From Chloroflexota bacterium (GTDB lineage: Bacteria; Chloroflexota; Dehalococcoidia; Lucifugimonadales; JADFKI01), in the NCBI GenBank assembly GCA_024648655.1, contig JAGGDZ010000416.1, positions 1-9,439 of the forward strand: 9,439 nt of DNA. The letters run 5' to 3'. The notes under the pieces were generated by a model that worked only from the letters and a program-made list of their open reading frames with translations, made no database searches and was not told the DNA's origin. Within the stretch, counting starts at the first letter, position 1, and the number at the start of each line of letters is the position of its first letter. The translations under genes were made by a program, and so were the position numbers. Positions 1 through 6,742 of this stretch are shown here, piece by piece.

Positions 1-1
1 A

Positions 2-1021
2 GTTACGAACATTTATAGCAACACATGGCTTGCCTTTGAAGGTCGAGATAGCTACACGTGGGCAATCGTCATCTGGAACCCTGCCGCCTTTAACGATGGT
101 AACATTGTGACCATAAGAAGCCTTAACCTAGTTTCCAATTTCGACGGACTGAGTGATGCCGACTTCCGGAAAGGGCATAGCGGGGCAACCATCGAACCTG
201 TCACTTGGGCTTTTTCTGAGAACAACATCAAATGCAGCGTCGTTATCCGTTATGGCAATGGCAAAGATCTACCGGAGGACCCGGCTGATGACCAAGCGCT
301 GGTAAACGAAGACATTTTCAGCCATTACTATGCTATAGGAATATATGACGACGATCTGATAGAGGGCACAGAGTCCATGAGTCTTACGGCGACCTACGGC
401 GCGAACTATTACAGCGACTATGGCAGGCGTCCTCCGTGTCCGTACACGAGCGAAGATCCGGAACGACGCACAGGAACGGTCGTCCTACCCAAGCGTACTC
501 TCTACGATAATGACAACGCAGAGGTTCAGATTCCCAACAGCAGCAGCGGTCTCGATGTTGACGATGACACAGCGGATGGATATGTGGAAGTTACAATACA
601 GTTGACCGGCAACAAGAAAGCGGGGTTCCCGCTCCTGATCGACTGGGAGATCAGCGATGGCACGGGCGCGAACGCCGCCATGTATGGCGCAGACTCCAGC
701 AGCGGCGACTACGGCTTGCCGACCGGCGCTTCGTACAGCAGCAGCGAGAGTGTCGTCAAGGGTACCTCCACTATCAGCGTGAACAATGGATCGACCACTG
801 TTCGGATACCCATCTATGACGATAATGACTCGAGCGATGAGACTTTCGGCTTCACCATCACTGACGTGTGGGATACGACAAGCCAGAATTCGGTACGGAA
901 GGGGTATATCGACTCAGGACCGCGTTCGGAGAGAAGGGGGAAGGGCACCGTGATAGATAAACCCATCGTGGTGCTGGACGACGATAACAAGACGGTGACC
1001 ATTACGATCAGTCACGATTAG
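2..1021 (+). CDS. Calx-beta repeat protein, C-terminal part (5' end outside window)
   Basis: The frame is open from the left edge to the TAG at 1019-1021, so 339 residues of a longer protein are visible; the GTG at 107 is probably an internal codon. Two repeats of about 115 residues carry Calx-beta hallmarks: an acidic strand-turn followed by an E-T-strand (IYDDDLIEGTESMSLTATYG near 347-406; IYDDNDSSDETFGFTI near 812-859), each followed by a GTV strand and an Asp-rich linker (YDNDN near 505; LDDDN near 975). Calx-beta domains bind calcium through such acidic loops and are common in large bacterial surface or secreted adhesion-type proteins. The chain ends about ten residues after the second linker, at what would be the first strand of a third repeat. 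No membrane helix, LPXTG or other sorting signal is visible at the C-terminus. The signal peptide would lie outside the window. Family is fairly secure; the specific role is unknown. Confidence 0.75.
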   Translation, partial: VTNIYSNTWLAFEGRDSYTWAIVIWNPAAFNDGNIVTIRSLNLVSNFDGLSDADFRKGHSGATIEPVTWAFSENNIKCSVVIRYGNGKDLPEDPADDQALVNEDIFSHYYAIGIYDDDLIEGTESMSLTATYGANYYSDYGRRPPCPYTSEDPERRTGTVVLPKRTLYDNDNAEVQIPNSSSGLDVDDDTADGYVEVTIQLTGNKKAGFPLLIDWEISDGTGANAAMYGADSSSGDYGLPTGASYSSSESVVKGTSTISVNNGSTTVRIPIYDDNDSSDETFGFTITDVWDTTSQNSVRKGYIDSGPRSERRGKGTVIDKPIVVLDDDNKTVTITISHD

Positions 1022-1042
1022 TCCCGGTCTTGGTGACGGTTA

Positions 1043-1065
1043 AGGCTGCTTCCCAACTGCAGCCT
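1043..1065 (+). terminator. Possible hairpin after the Calx-beta gene
   Basis: A perfect 7-bp stem, AGGCTGC (1043-1049) with GCAGCCT (1059-1065) around a 9-base loop, lies 22 bases past the stop codon. No T-run follows, so it does not fit a classical intrinsic terminator and may be only an RNA-stabilising or chance structure. Confidence 0.3.
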
Positions 1066-1112
1066 GAGCCTGCCGCCGCCGCCCTCCGACTTCCTCCGCA
1101 GGGGCTTATTCG

Positions 1113-1140
1113 CCCTGGCGCTTGTTGCCCCTGGCGCTTG
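1113..1140. repeat. Short direct repeat in GC-rich spacer
   Basis: CCCTGGCGCTTG occurs twice with a 16-base period (1113-1124 and 1129-1140) inside the 209-base spacer between the Calx-beta gene and the flavin oxidoreductase. The rest of the spacer is GC-rich, low-complexity GCCGCC-type sequence and carries no credible gene. It may be a small slippage duplication. Confidence 0.5.
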
Positions 1141-1151
1141 CCGCAGCGCTG

Positions 1152-1180
1152 TTGCCACTGCCGCGCTCTGCCACTATAAT
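1152..1180 (+). promoter_or_regulatory. Sigma70-type promoter for the 1231-3962 cluster
   Basis: TTGCCA (1152-1157, five of six matches to TTGACA) is followed after exactly 17 bases by a perfect TATAAT (1175-1180). Transcription would start near 1187 and give a leader of about 45 bases before the ATG at 1231. The hexamers stand out in an otherwise GC-rich spacer. Assignment rests on consensus matching only. Confidence 0.65.
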
Positions 1181-1230
1181 TCGCCGCAGAATTATGCTTG
1201 CAAATGGATGAAGAGTGAAAGGATACCGTT

Positions 1231-2403
1231 ATGGCGCTGCCCGATCGTATGAAGTTCGGCATATTCCTCGGACCGTTCCACCGCGTTGGGGAGAACCCGA
1301 CGCTCGCCATCGACCGCGACCTCGAGCTTATCCAGTGGCTCGACTATCTCGGCTTCGACGAGGCGTGGATCGGCGAGCACCACAGCTCGGGCTGGGAGAT
1401 AATATCCTCGCCGGAGATATTCATGGCGGTTGCGGCGGACCGGACAAAGCATATCAAACTGGGCACGGGGGTGGTCAGCCTGCCCTATCACCATCCGTTC
1501 AATGTGGCGAACCGCATGGTGCAGATCGACCACATGAGCCACGGACGAGTGATGTTCGGCGTGGGACCGGGCGCACTGCCCGGGGACGCCTACATGATGG
1601 GCATAGAGTCAACCACGCAGCGCGAGAAGATGGACGAGGCGTTCGGAATCGTGCTGCGCCTGTTCACCGAGACGGAGCCTATCACCTACAAGAGCGACTG
1701 GTTCGAGCTGAACGAGGCGATGCTGCAAATCCGCCCGTTCCAGCGTCCGCACATGCCCATAGCAGTGGCATCGATACAGTCGCCTTCGGGCGTTGCGCTC
1801 GCCGGCAAGTACGGCGCGGCAGTGCTGACCATCACCGTGCCGAGAGACCCTACAAGCAGCGATAGGGGCAACCTCAACGACCTTTGGACGATAGCCGAAG
1901 CATCGGCGGCGGAGCACAATCAGACCGTTGACCGCAATGAGTGGCGGCTTGTAGTGCCGGTGCACCTGGCTGAGACGCGCCAGCAGGCGAGAGATGAGGC
2001 GCGTATGGGCGCCGGCTACTTCCTGCGCGAGTACACCGAGGGCACCAACGGGCGCAAGTCGGATTTCGACGGACCTTTGGAAAAGGTGATCGACCACATG
2101 GCGGACAGCGGCGCATGGATCATCGGCACGCCGGACGATTGCATCGAGGCGATCCACAGGCTGGACGAACTGAGCGGCGGCTTCGGAGGGTTCATGGTGC
2201 AGACGGTTGACTGGGCGCCGCGCGAACGCATGCTGCACAGCTACGAGCTGCTCGCCCGGTATGTGATGCCGCACTTCCAGGGAACCGCATTGGCGACCAA
2301 GGCGTCGCAGGACTGGGCGATCTCGCATCAGGACGATCTGGTGAGCGGCAGGGTACGCGCCATAGAACGCGCCCAACAGGTTTACGCCAGCCGCAACAAC
2401 TAG
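1231..2403 (+). CDS. LLM-class flavin-dependent oxidoreductase, limonene 1,2-monooxygenase (LimB)-like
   Basis: A 390-residue luciferase-like monooxygenase, close to full family length. Such enzymes use reduced FMN and oxygen to hydroxylate, epoxidise or cleave organic substrates in the cytoplasm. Visible family segments are MKFGIFLGPFHRVGENPT (7-24), WIGEHHSSGWE (47-57), LGTGVVSLPYHHPF (77-90), GVGPGALPGDA (110-120) and the C-terminal IGTPDD (298-303), which match the bacterial LimB-type subgroup as I remember it. The start is ATG 1231, preceded by AAAGGA (1218-1223) at a 7-base spacing; Met7 is a possible alternative. It is the first gene after the promoter and lies 47 bases before the next gene. 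Substrate cannot be read from sequence: this family is often labelled limonene monooxygenase with no evidence that limonene is used. Expanded sets of such flavin monooxygenases are a known trait of SAR202 Chloroflexota, consistent with the proposed origin. Confidence 0.9.
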   Translation: MALPDRMKFGIFLGPFHRVGENPTLAIDRDLELIQWLDYLGFDEAWIGEHHSSGWEIISSPEIFMAVAADRTKHIKLGTGVVSLPYHHPFNVANRMVQIDHMSHGRVMFGVGPGALPGDAYMMGIESTTQREKMDEAFGIVLRLFTETEPITYKSDWFELNEAMLQIRPFQRPHMPIAVASIQSPSGVALAGKYGAAVLTITVPRDPTSSDRGNLNDLWTIAEASAAEHNQTVDRNEWRLVVPVHLAETRQQARDEARMGAGYFLREYTEGTNGRKSDFDGPLEKVIDHMADSGAWIIGTPDDCIEAIHRLDELSGGFGGFMVQTVDWAPRERMLHSYELLARYVMPHFQGTALATKASQDWAISHQDDLVSGRVRAIERAQQVYASRNN

Positions 2404-2450
2404 CGCTATCATCCCCTATCATCTCGATCCTGCACATCGATGTTAGTTCA

Positions 2451-2828
2451 TTGACAAATCTGATCAGCTTCGACATAGACTGCACGCTTGAGTTCGGCGA
2501 GCCGAGCGGCAGCGTCGCCATAGACTTCGTGCGCGCAGTTCAACGTAAGGGCTGCATCGTAGGCAGCTGCTCCGATCGTCCCCTCAGCTACCAGAAGCGG
2601 ATTTGGCGGGAGCACAATGTATCCGTTGACTTCACCGCGCTGAAGCAGAATCTGGACGATGTGAAGGCGCGCTTCAATGCCGACTCCTACGTCCATATCG
2701 GCGACACTGACGTGGATGAGTTCTTCGCAGGGAAAGCGGGCTTTCGGTTTATCAGAGTTGATACAATGGAATGGCGCGAATGGAGCGCGAGGGTGACGCA
2801 AGGGGACACGGGAGGATCGGGAGGATAA
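2451..2828 (+). CDS. Minimal (capless) HAD-superfamily hydrolase
   Basis: A 125-residue haloacid-dehalogenase-type phosphatase. Motif I is DIDCT (8-12: nucleophile Asp8, acid/base Asp10), motif II is Ser39 in GSCSDR, Lys65 in TALKQNL is the likely motif III lysine, and motif IV is GDTDVD (84-89), which binds magnesium. There is no room for a cap domain, so this is the smallest class of HAD fold, expected to act on a phosphorylated substrate that reaches an open active site. The start is a TTG at 2451: the ATG at 2440 is in another frame and stops after four codons, and the upstream in-frame sequence offers no ATG or GTG near by. The Shine-Dalgarno is weak. Residues after about 110 (QGDTGGSGG) look like a non-conserved tail whose DNA carries the ribosome-binding sites of the next gene. 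The TAA (2826-2828) shares one base with that gene's possible ATG. Substrate unknown. Confidence 0.8.
   Translation: MTNLISFDIDCTLEFGEPSGSVAIDFVRAVQRKGCIVGSCSDRPLSYQKRIWREHNVSVDFTALKQNLDDVKARFNADSYVHIGDTDVDEFFAGKAGFRFIRVDTMEWREWSARVTQGDTGGSGG
2811..2825 (+). promoter_or_regulatory. Double Shine-Dalgarno for the protease gene
   Basis: GGAGGA (2811-2816) and GGGAGGA (2819-2825) lie in tandem within the last codons of the HAD gene. The second is 2 bases from the ATG at 2828 and 5 from the ATG at 2831; the first is 11 from 2828. Either Met can therefore be served. Confidence 0.6.
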
Positions 2829-3214
2829 TGATGGGAACATTCCGCATTGAGATGGGAATAGGCGATCCCCAAGGACTGAGGTACGAATATGTCGAAGCCC
2901 TTGTCGATTCCGGCTCAACCTACAACATACTGCCCGCATCTCTGCTTCGGCGATTGGGCATAGAAGTTCAAGGTAGTGGCACATTTAGACTCGCCGATGG
3001 CAGGCGCGTGGAGCGCGATATGGGGCAGACTTGGGTTCGTCTTAACGGCGAAGAAGCCACTGCGCCCGTCGTTTTCGGCGATGAGGGCGTTCAACCGCTC
3101 TTGGGCGCCGTTACGCTGGAGATATTTGGGTTGAGTATAGACCCCGTGGGAATGCGCCTCATTCCCGTGGACGGCCTGATGATGGCGGCGGCGGATGCTT
3201 CGGCCCGCAAGTGA
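2828..3214 (+). CDS. Retropepsin-like (clan AA) aspartic protease
   Basis: A 128-residue protein with a single catalytic motif ALVDSGSTYNILPASLLRRLGI (Asp27) and the downstream PLLGAVTLEIFGLSIDP (90-106) that forms the hydrophobic core strand of the retropepsin fold. One D-[ST]-G-[ST] motif per chain means the enzyme would act as a homodimer, as in retroviral proteases. Small stand-alone clan AA proteases of this kind are widespread in cyanobacteria and Chloroflexota, mostly without known substrates. There is no signal peptide or membrane helix, so it should be cytoplasmic. An open frame extends upstream to 2771, but conservation-like sequence begins at the Met pair 2828/2831, right after the strong ribosome-binding sites; the first overlaps the HAD stop codon (TAATG) and implies translational coupling. 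It ends 16 bases before rph. The family call is good; the biological target is unknown. Confidence 0.82.
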   Translation: MMGTFRIEMGIGDPQGLRYEYVEALVDSGSTYNILPASLLRRLGIEVQGSGTFRLADGRRVERDMGQTWVRLNGEEATAPVVFGDEGVQPLLGAVTLEIFGLSIDPVGMRLIPVDGLMMAAADASARK

Positions 3215-3230
3215 AGCAAGTGAAGATTAT

Positions 3231-3962
3231 ATGACCAGACCGGACAACCGCGCCAACGATGAACTCCGCCCTACGAAAATTACCTGCGGAGTGCAGACGT
3301 TCTCGGAGGGCAGCGCGCTAATAGAGACGGGGTTGACGCGCGTGCTCTGCTCCGTCAGCGTGGAGGACAACGTGCCCGGCTTCCTGCGCGGCTCCGGGCA
3401 GGGCTGGGTGACGGCAGAGTATGCGATGCTGCCGCGCGCCACCCTGACGCGCACACCGCGCGAACGCACACCGCGAGGACGGACGCAGGAGATACAGCGG
3501 CTCATAGGGCGTTCCCTGCGCGCCGCCGTCGATCTGAAGCGGCTCGGTGAGCGCACCTTCACTGTGGACTGCGATGTGCTTCAAGCTGACGCAGGCACAC
3601 GCACAGCGTCGATTACCGGCGGATATGTCGCCCTGCATCAGGCGATAGCCGCGCTCGTCAGGGAAAAGCGGCTTCCGGAGCCGCCTATAATATCGGCGGT
3701 TGCGGCAACGAGCGTTGGCATCGTGGACGGCGAAGCGCTCCTCGACATGTGCTACGCAGAAGACTCCGCGGCTGAAGCGGACTTCAACATAGTGATGACC
3801 GCGGACGGCGAATTCGTCGAGGTACAGGGCACGGCAGAAGGCGCGCCGTACTCGCGGGAGCAACTCGACAGGGCGCTGTCGGTCGCCGAACACGGCATAC
3901 GCGAGTTGATCGCACTCCAGCAGGACGCTATCGCCGCTGACGGCGTACATTCGCCACTATAG
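3231..3962 (+). CDS. rph: Ribonuclease PH
   Basis: A 243-residue RNase PH, the phosphate-dependent 3'-to-5' exoribonuclease that trims tRNA precursors and other RNAs, normally as a hexamer; length agrees with the family (E. coli about 238). Landmarks are RPDNRANDELRP at the N-terminus, GRTQEIQRLIGRSLRA (83-98) with Arg84, the phosphate-binding GTRTASITG (122-130; Thr123, Arg124), and acidic Asp178 and Asp184 in YAEDSAAEADFNIV, which align with the catalytic metal site. The ATG at 3231 is chosen over an in-frame ATG at 3195 because the family begins with M-x-RPD-x-R and the longer form would overlap the protease gene. The usual RPDGR has Asn6 instead of Gly here, a mild change. RNase PH often sits beside the nucleotide-pyrophosphatase gene rdgB, which is absent. 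Likely cotranscribed with the genes before it. Confidence 0.95.
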   Translation: MTRPDNRANDELRPTKITCGVQTFSEGSALIETGLTRVLCSVSVEDNVPGFLRGSGQGWVTAEYAMLPRATLTRTPRERTPRGRTQEIQRLIGRSLRAAVDLKRLGERTFTVDCDVLQADAGTRTASITGGYVALHQAIAALVREKRLPEPPIISAVAATSVGIVDGEALLDMCYAEDSAAEADFNIVMTADGEFVEVQGTAEGAPYSREQLDRALSVAEHGIRELIALQQDAIAADGVHSPL

Positions 3963-3982
3963 CCCGCCAACGAATGGCGGCT
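3961..3982. terminator. Hairpin between convergent rph and TPR genes
   Basis: CCGCCA (3964-3969) pairs with TGGCGG (3975-3980) around a 5-base loop, and a G-C and an A-T pair can be added past a bulged C3963. It fills most of the 25-base gap between two convergent genes, a typical site for a bidirectional terminator, but no T-run follows on either strand. Confidence 0.4.
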
Positions 3983-3987
3983 GATAC

Positions 3988-4854
3988 CTAATACTCCTCG
4001 TCATCCTCGGGCAAGTCGTCATCGTCGCTACTGCTGGAGTTGATGATACGATGAATCACCGGAGCAAAAGCCTCGTCGTCTCCCGGCTCAGTGTCATCGT
4101 CAGACCAGTCCTTGATGATCCTTCCGCCCAGGGCACCGGCACCGGGTTCATCTTCACCGTATCCCAGCACATTTCCGGAGACAACCACACGATAGTTCGC
4201 GCCCGCACGTGACGGAAACGAGACTATGCCCGCCTGTGAGGGATGCTTGTACGTCTCACGGATGATGATGGTCAACTCCTGCGCGCCCGCGCTCGTAACG
4301 GCCGCTTCGTACTGGTTGCCGCCGCGAACCATCCGCAGCAGACGCGCTGTGAGCTTCGGCTCCACGCTGCCAACGTACTCGCCACCGGCGTTCAGCACCT
4401 TCACGCGTCTGTTCTCGATTTCTAAGCTTAGGCGATGGCCGGGCACCAGCTTGAGCAGCGTGCCCGGGGGCGCTGGGCTAATCAGCGATGTGGTGGTCGC
4501 TTTGCCGCTCTCCTCGATGAACACACGCGGCGCTGCCTCAACCCTGCTTTGCGAGCGGGGCGCATCCTGATCACCGATGCTCGTCAGCCTATCGAGGTTT
4601 TTGCGGGCAATCCCGTTGTGCGGGGAAATTTCGAGCGCCCTCTGAAAGGCTTGTCTCGCCTCCTTGTTGCGCCCAAGTTCACTCAACGCCTTGCCCAGCC
4701 TGTTGTGCGCTTCCAAGTCGTCCGGGAATTCCTTGACTATGGCGCGATTCATCGTCACGGCTTCATCCCAGCTGCTGCGCATTGCCAGCGCTACAGCCTT
4801 CTTGGCGCAGTCGCGCCTCACCTTCTCTCTATTCTTGTCAGTCAGTGTCATCAT
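3988..4854 (-). CDS. TPR protein with a beta-rich middle domain and acidic C-terminal tail
   Basis: 288 residues in three parts. Residues about 14-81 hold two tetratricopeptide repeats; the second (48-81, LEAHNRLGKALSELGRNKEA followed by RQAFQRALEISPHN) is canonical, the first degenerate. Residues about 130-205 form a strand-rich domain (LLKLVPGHRLSLEIENRRV, GGEYVGSVEPKLTARLLRM, YEAAVTS, ELTIIIRETYKH) faintly reminiscent of HIRAN-type nucleic-acid-binding barrels, but that is a weak guess. Residues 250-288 are an acidic tail with 16 Asp/Glu, ending SSSSDDDDLPEDDEEY. No signal peptide or membrane segment, so cytoplasmic. The first of two consecutive ATGs (4854-4852) is chosen because AAAGGG lies 9 bases upstream. 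TPRs mediate protein contacts; the tail could mimic nucleic acid or bind a basic partner. It is a single gene, separated from the glycosyltransferase by 354 bases. I do not recognise a named family for the whole protein. Confidence 0.8.
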   Translation of the reverse strand: MMTLTDKNREKVRRDCAKKAVALAMRSSWDEAVTMNRAIVKEFPDDLEAHNRLGKALSELGRNKEARQAFQRALEISPHNGIARKNLDRLTSIGDQDAPRSQSRVEAAPRVFIEESGKATTTSLISPAPPGTLLKLVPGHRLSLEIENRRVKVLNAGGEYVGSVEPKLTARLLRMVRGGNQYEAAVTSAGAQELTIIIRETYKHPSQAGIVSFPSRAGANYRVVVSGNVLGYGEDEPGAGALGGRIIKDWSDDDTEPGDDEAFAPVIHRIINSSSSDDDDLPEDDEEY

Positions 4855-5208
4855 TTTCGTGTGCCCTTTTGTTCAGAAATGTTCAAAACTTTTTGGTGAG
4901 ACGATTTCACGAATAAGAAATTAGCCGAATCTGTAACCTATGGCTTCTGGACTCCTGCCCCCTGCCTTCACAAGGACATGCTCGGCAGGAATGACGATTG
5001 AAAAATTTGCGTCTGGATTCTTGCGATTATCTTGCTTTCAAGGATTTGTGAAGTCGCCTTTCTGCTGGTAGAGCCAAAGCAGATTACTATATTTGTATCA
5101 GGGTCGTAAGGGTATTAGATGCATTATTACAGAAGAATTAAAGGGGTTTTGTGACCTGATTTTTGCCAATGGAGCGAGTCATGACACCTTCTTTTGCCAG
5201 CGCAAAGT
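4855..5208. other. AT-rich intergenic spacer
   Basis: A 354-base gap between two genes transcribed leftward. The central three 60-base lines (4981-5160) count 25, 24 and 23 G+C, about 40%, well below the coding regions. It holds a candidate inverted repeat (4953-4990), the outer copy of a 30-base tandem duplication (5179-5206) and the ribosome-binding site of the TPR gene. I see no convincing gene and no clear sigma70 promoter for the TPR gene, though one must lie here unless transcription reads through from upstream. Confidence 0.6.
4953..4990. repeat. Candidate REP-like inverted repeat
   Basis: TCCTGCC (4953-4959) is complementary to GGCAGGA (4984-4990), with a second CCTGCC at 4961-4966 that could pair instead. 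The right arm continues GGCAGGAATGACG, resembling the arms of short palindromic intergenic repeats found in many bacterial genomes. Only one copy is in the window, so its repetitive nature is unproven. Confidence 0.35.
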
Positions 5209-5236
5209 TCATGACACCTTCTTTTGCCAGCGCAAA
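5179..5236. repeat. 30-bp tandem duplication of the glycosyltransferase gene end
   Basis: A 28-base sequence is present identically at 5179-5206 and 5209-5236, giving a period of 30 bases. The copy at 5209-5236 contains the last codons and TGA of the glycosyltransferase on the minus strand; the other lies just past the stop codon. Because 30 is a multiple of three, the extra copy continues the same reading frame and ends in a second TGA (5181-5179). Confidence 0.9.
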
Positions 5237-6723
5237 AGAAAGAGCCGCCAAAACGCCTCCAAAATAATGCTTAGAGAGAGTTTGGATTCGCCATGCGCTC
5301 GGTCGTAAAAGGTTATCGGATATTCCACGACGCGGTGTCCCCTTCGCTGGCAGGCATACGCCACCTCAGCCTGAAAACCATACCCTTTGCAACGAAATTC
5401 ATTGAAGTCGATTGCTTTTAGGGCGTCCACCCTGAAAGCCTTGAAGCCGGTGGTCGAATCCTTCACTTTCAGCCCTACCACAGCGCGTATGCCGTAGTTC
5501 GCAAGGGCGCTCAGTAGGTGCCTGCGAAGGCGCCACTCCTTATCTACGCCGCCACCCTCCGTATATCGAGAGCCTACGACCACATCGGCGTGTTCCAACT
5601 CCCTCAGAAATTCGGGGATGTACTCCGGCGCGTGGGAGAGGTCAGCGTCCATCTGAATTACATAATTCGCATGTTGGTCGATCGCATGTCTGAAGCCGAT
5701 CTTGTAGGCTGTGCCCAATCCACTCTTCGCACTTCTCTCAATTATGTCGAGGCGATTGCCGTATTGATTGCCGAGAGCCTGAGCTACTTCTGCGGTGCCG
5801 TCGGGGGAATTGTCGTCAACGACTATGATTCGCATATCGGAAACGCCTAGCGAGAATATGCGTTCAGCCAGCAGCGGCAGATTTTCGGCTTCGTTGTATG
5901 TCGGCACTACGATTGCCGCAGTTCCTGTCCGGCTGACGTCCTCCTGCATGACAGAAGCGGTTGCGGAGACACTTTCGTCAGGGCGGTCGTTCGCGGGCGG
6001 GGACGAATAGCTGCCAAGCATGCTTCGCCAGCGCACTGCAAGCACATCTCGAAGCATATTCAGACCAGCCGGCAGCGGATCTAGTCGGCTATCCGAGTCG
6101 TGGCGCCAGTCGATTGGAATCTCCAGAACGCGCATGCCCCGCTTTTTTGCCAGAAAGAGAAGCTCTACGTCAAAGCCCCACCCGGTCGTGCGTTGCAGCG
6201 GGAAGAGGGCGTCCGCCGCCACCGCGCTGAAACACTTGAAGCCGCACTGCGTATCATGAAAGCCGCGCACCGCCAGCATTTGCACGAGCTTGTTGAACGC
6301 TCGCCCAAGAAGATGGCGCGACTGAGGTTCACCGTAGCGGTTCGCGCCCGCAATCTGACGCGAGCCTATGACTATATCGTGCCCTTCAGACATGTATTTA
6401 AGGAAGTCGGAGAGGTGGTCTATCGGCATTGCCAGGTCCGCGTCACACATGAAGCGGTACTCGCCTTGTGCCGCGAGCATCCCATGCCTCACTGCCGCTC
6501 CCTTGCCAGCGTGCCGAATGCGTTCCAGCTTAAAACGGTCCCTCCCTGCCGCCCATTGCTCGACGACTTCGGCGGTATCATCCTCGCTCCCGTCATCGAC
6601 CGTAATGACTTCCCAAGTGAACGACTGCCTCAGAAGATACCCTGACAGAGAACGCAGCGTGGCGATTATTCGCCCCGACTCGTTGTATGCGGGAATGATT
6701 ACTGAGAGGAAGGGAGCAGGCAT
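5209..6723 (-). CDS. Tandem GT2 glycosyltransferase: Alg5-like plus Dpm1-like domains
   Basis: 504 residues with two complete family-2 glycosyltransferase domains and no membrane helix. Domain 1 (1-235) resembles dolichyl-phosphate beta-glucosyltransferase: SVIIPAYNESGRI (7-19), VDDGSEDDT (42-50), metal-binding DAD (94-96), GSR (120-122), DTQCGFK (157-163). A polar linker (about 238-267) joins domain 2 (268-504), which resembles polyprenol-phosphate mannosyltransferase: VVPTYNEAENLP (272-283), VDDNSPDGT (302-310), MDADLSH (358-364), VGSRY (383-387), DSTTGFKAF (422-430), GESKLS (478-483). Both families move a sugar from a nucleotide donor to a polyprenyl phosphate on the cytoplasmic membrane face, supplying lipid-linked sugars for glycans or protein glycosylation. 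Both DxD motifs look intact, so both halves may be active. The ATG at 6723-6721 starts directly before the conserved first strand; no strong Shine-Dalgarno is seen. It follows lysC by 85 bases. Its 3' end is duplicated in tandem. Sugar and acceptor are not deducible. Confidence 0.88.
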   Translation of the reverse strand: MPAPFLSVIIPAYNESGRIIATLRSLSGYLLRQSFTWEVITVDDGSEDDTAEVVEQWAAGRDRFKLERIRHAGKGAAVRHGMLAAQGEYRFMCDADLAMPIDHLSDFLKYMSEGHDIVIGSRQIAGANRYGEPQSRHLLGRAFNKLVQMLAVRGFHDTQCGFKCFSAVAADALFPLQRTTGWGFDVELLFLAKKRGMRVLEIPIDWRHDSDSRLDPLPAGLNMLRDVLAVRWRSMLGSYSSPPANDRPDESVSATASVMQEDVSRTGTAAIVVPTYNEAENLPLLAERIFSLGVSDMRIIVVDDNSPDGTAEVAQALGNQYGNRLDIIERSAKSGLGTAYKIGFRHAIDQHANYVIQMDADLSHAPEYIPEFLRELEHADVVVGSRYTEGGGVDKEWRLRRHLLSALANYGIRAVVGLKVKDSTTGFKAFRVDALKAIDFNEFRCKGYGFQAEVAYACQRRGHRVVEYPITFYDRAHGESKLSLSIILEAFWRLFLLRWQKKVS

Positions 6724-6742
6724 TTCCGGTGTTCAAGTGCCG

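Noticed and set aside
1022..1230. Small gene in the GC-rich spacer
   Set aside because: Open frames here are antisense or low-complexity; promoter hexamers and repeats explain the region better.
1215..1865. 216-codon + strand open frame overlapping the flavin oxidoreductase
   Set aside because: Low-complexity Arg/Ala/Gly-rich product typical of an out-of-frame shadow; the overlapping frame encodes a clear LLM-class enzyme.
1609..2412. 267-codon minus-strand open frame
   Set aside because: Antisense shadow of the flavin oxidoreductase caused by GC-rich codons; no recognisable domain.
3195..3230. Longer N-terminus for RNase PH from ATG 3195
   Set aside because: It would overlap the protease gene and add residues not typical of the family, which starts with M-x-RPD.
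3318..3950. 210-codon minus-strand open frame
   Set aside because: Antisense of rph, whose conserved motifs are unmistakable.
5179..5236. Possible CRISPR repeat pair
   Set aside because: Two identical 28-base units separated by 2 bases have no spacer, and one unit is coding; this is a tandem duplication.
5093..5308. 71-codon + strand frame containing a duplicated HDTFFCQRK
   Set aside because: The repeat in the peptide is only the 30-bp DNA duplication read on the other strand; most of the frame is intergenic or antisense to the glycosyltransferase.
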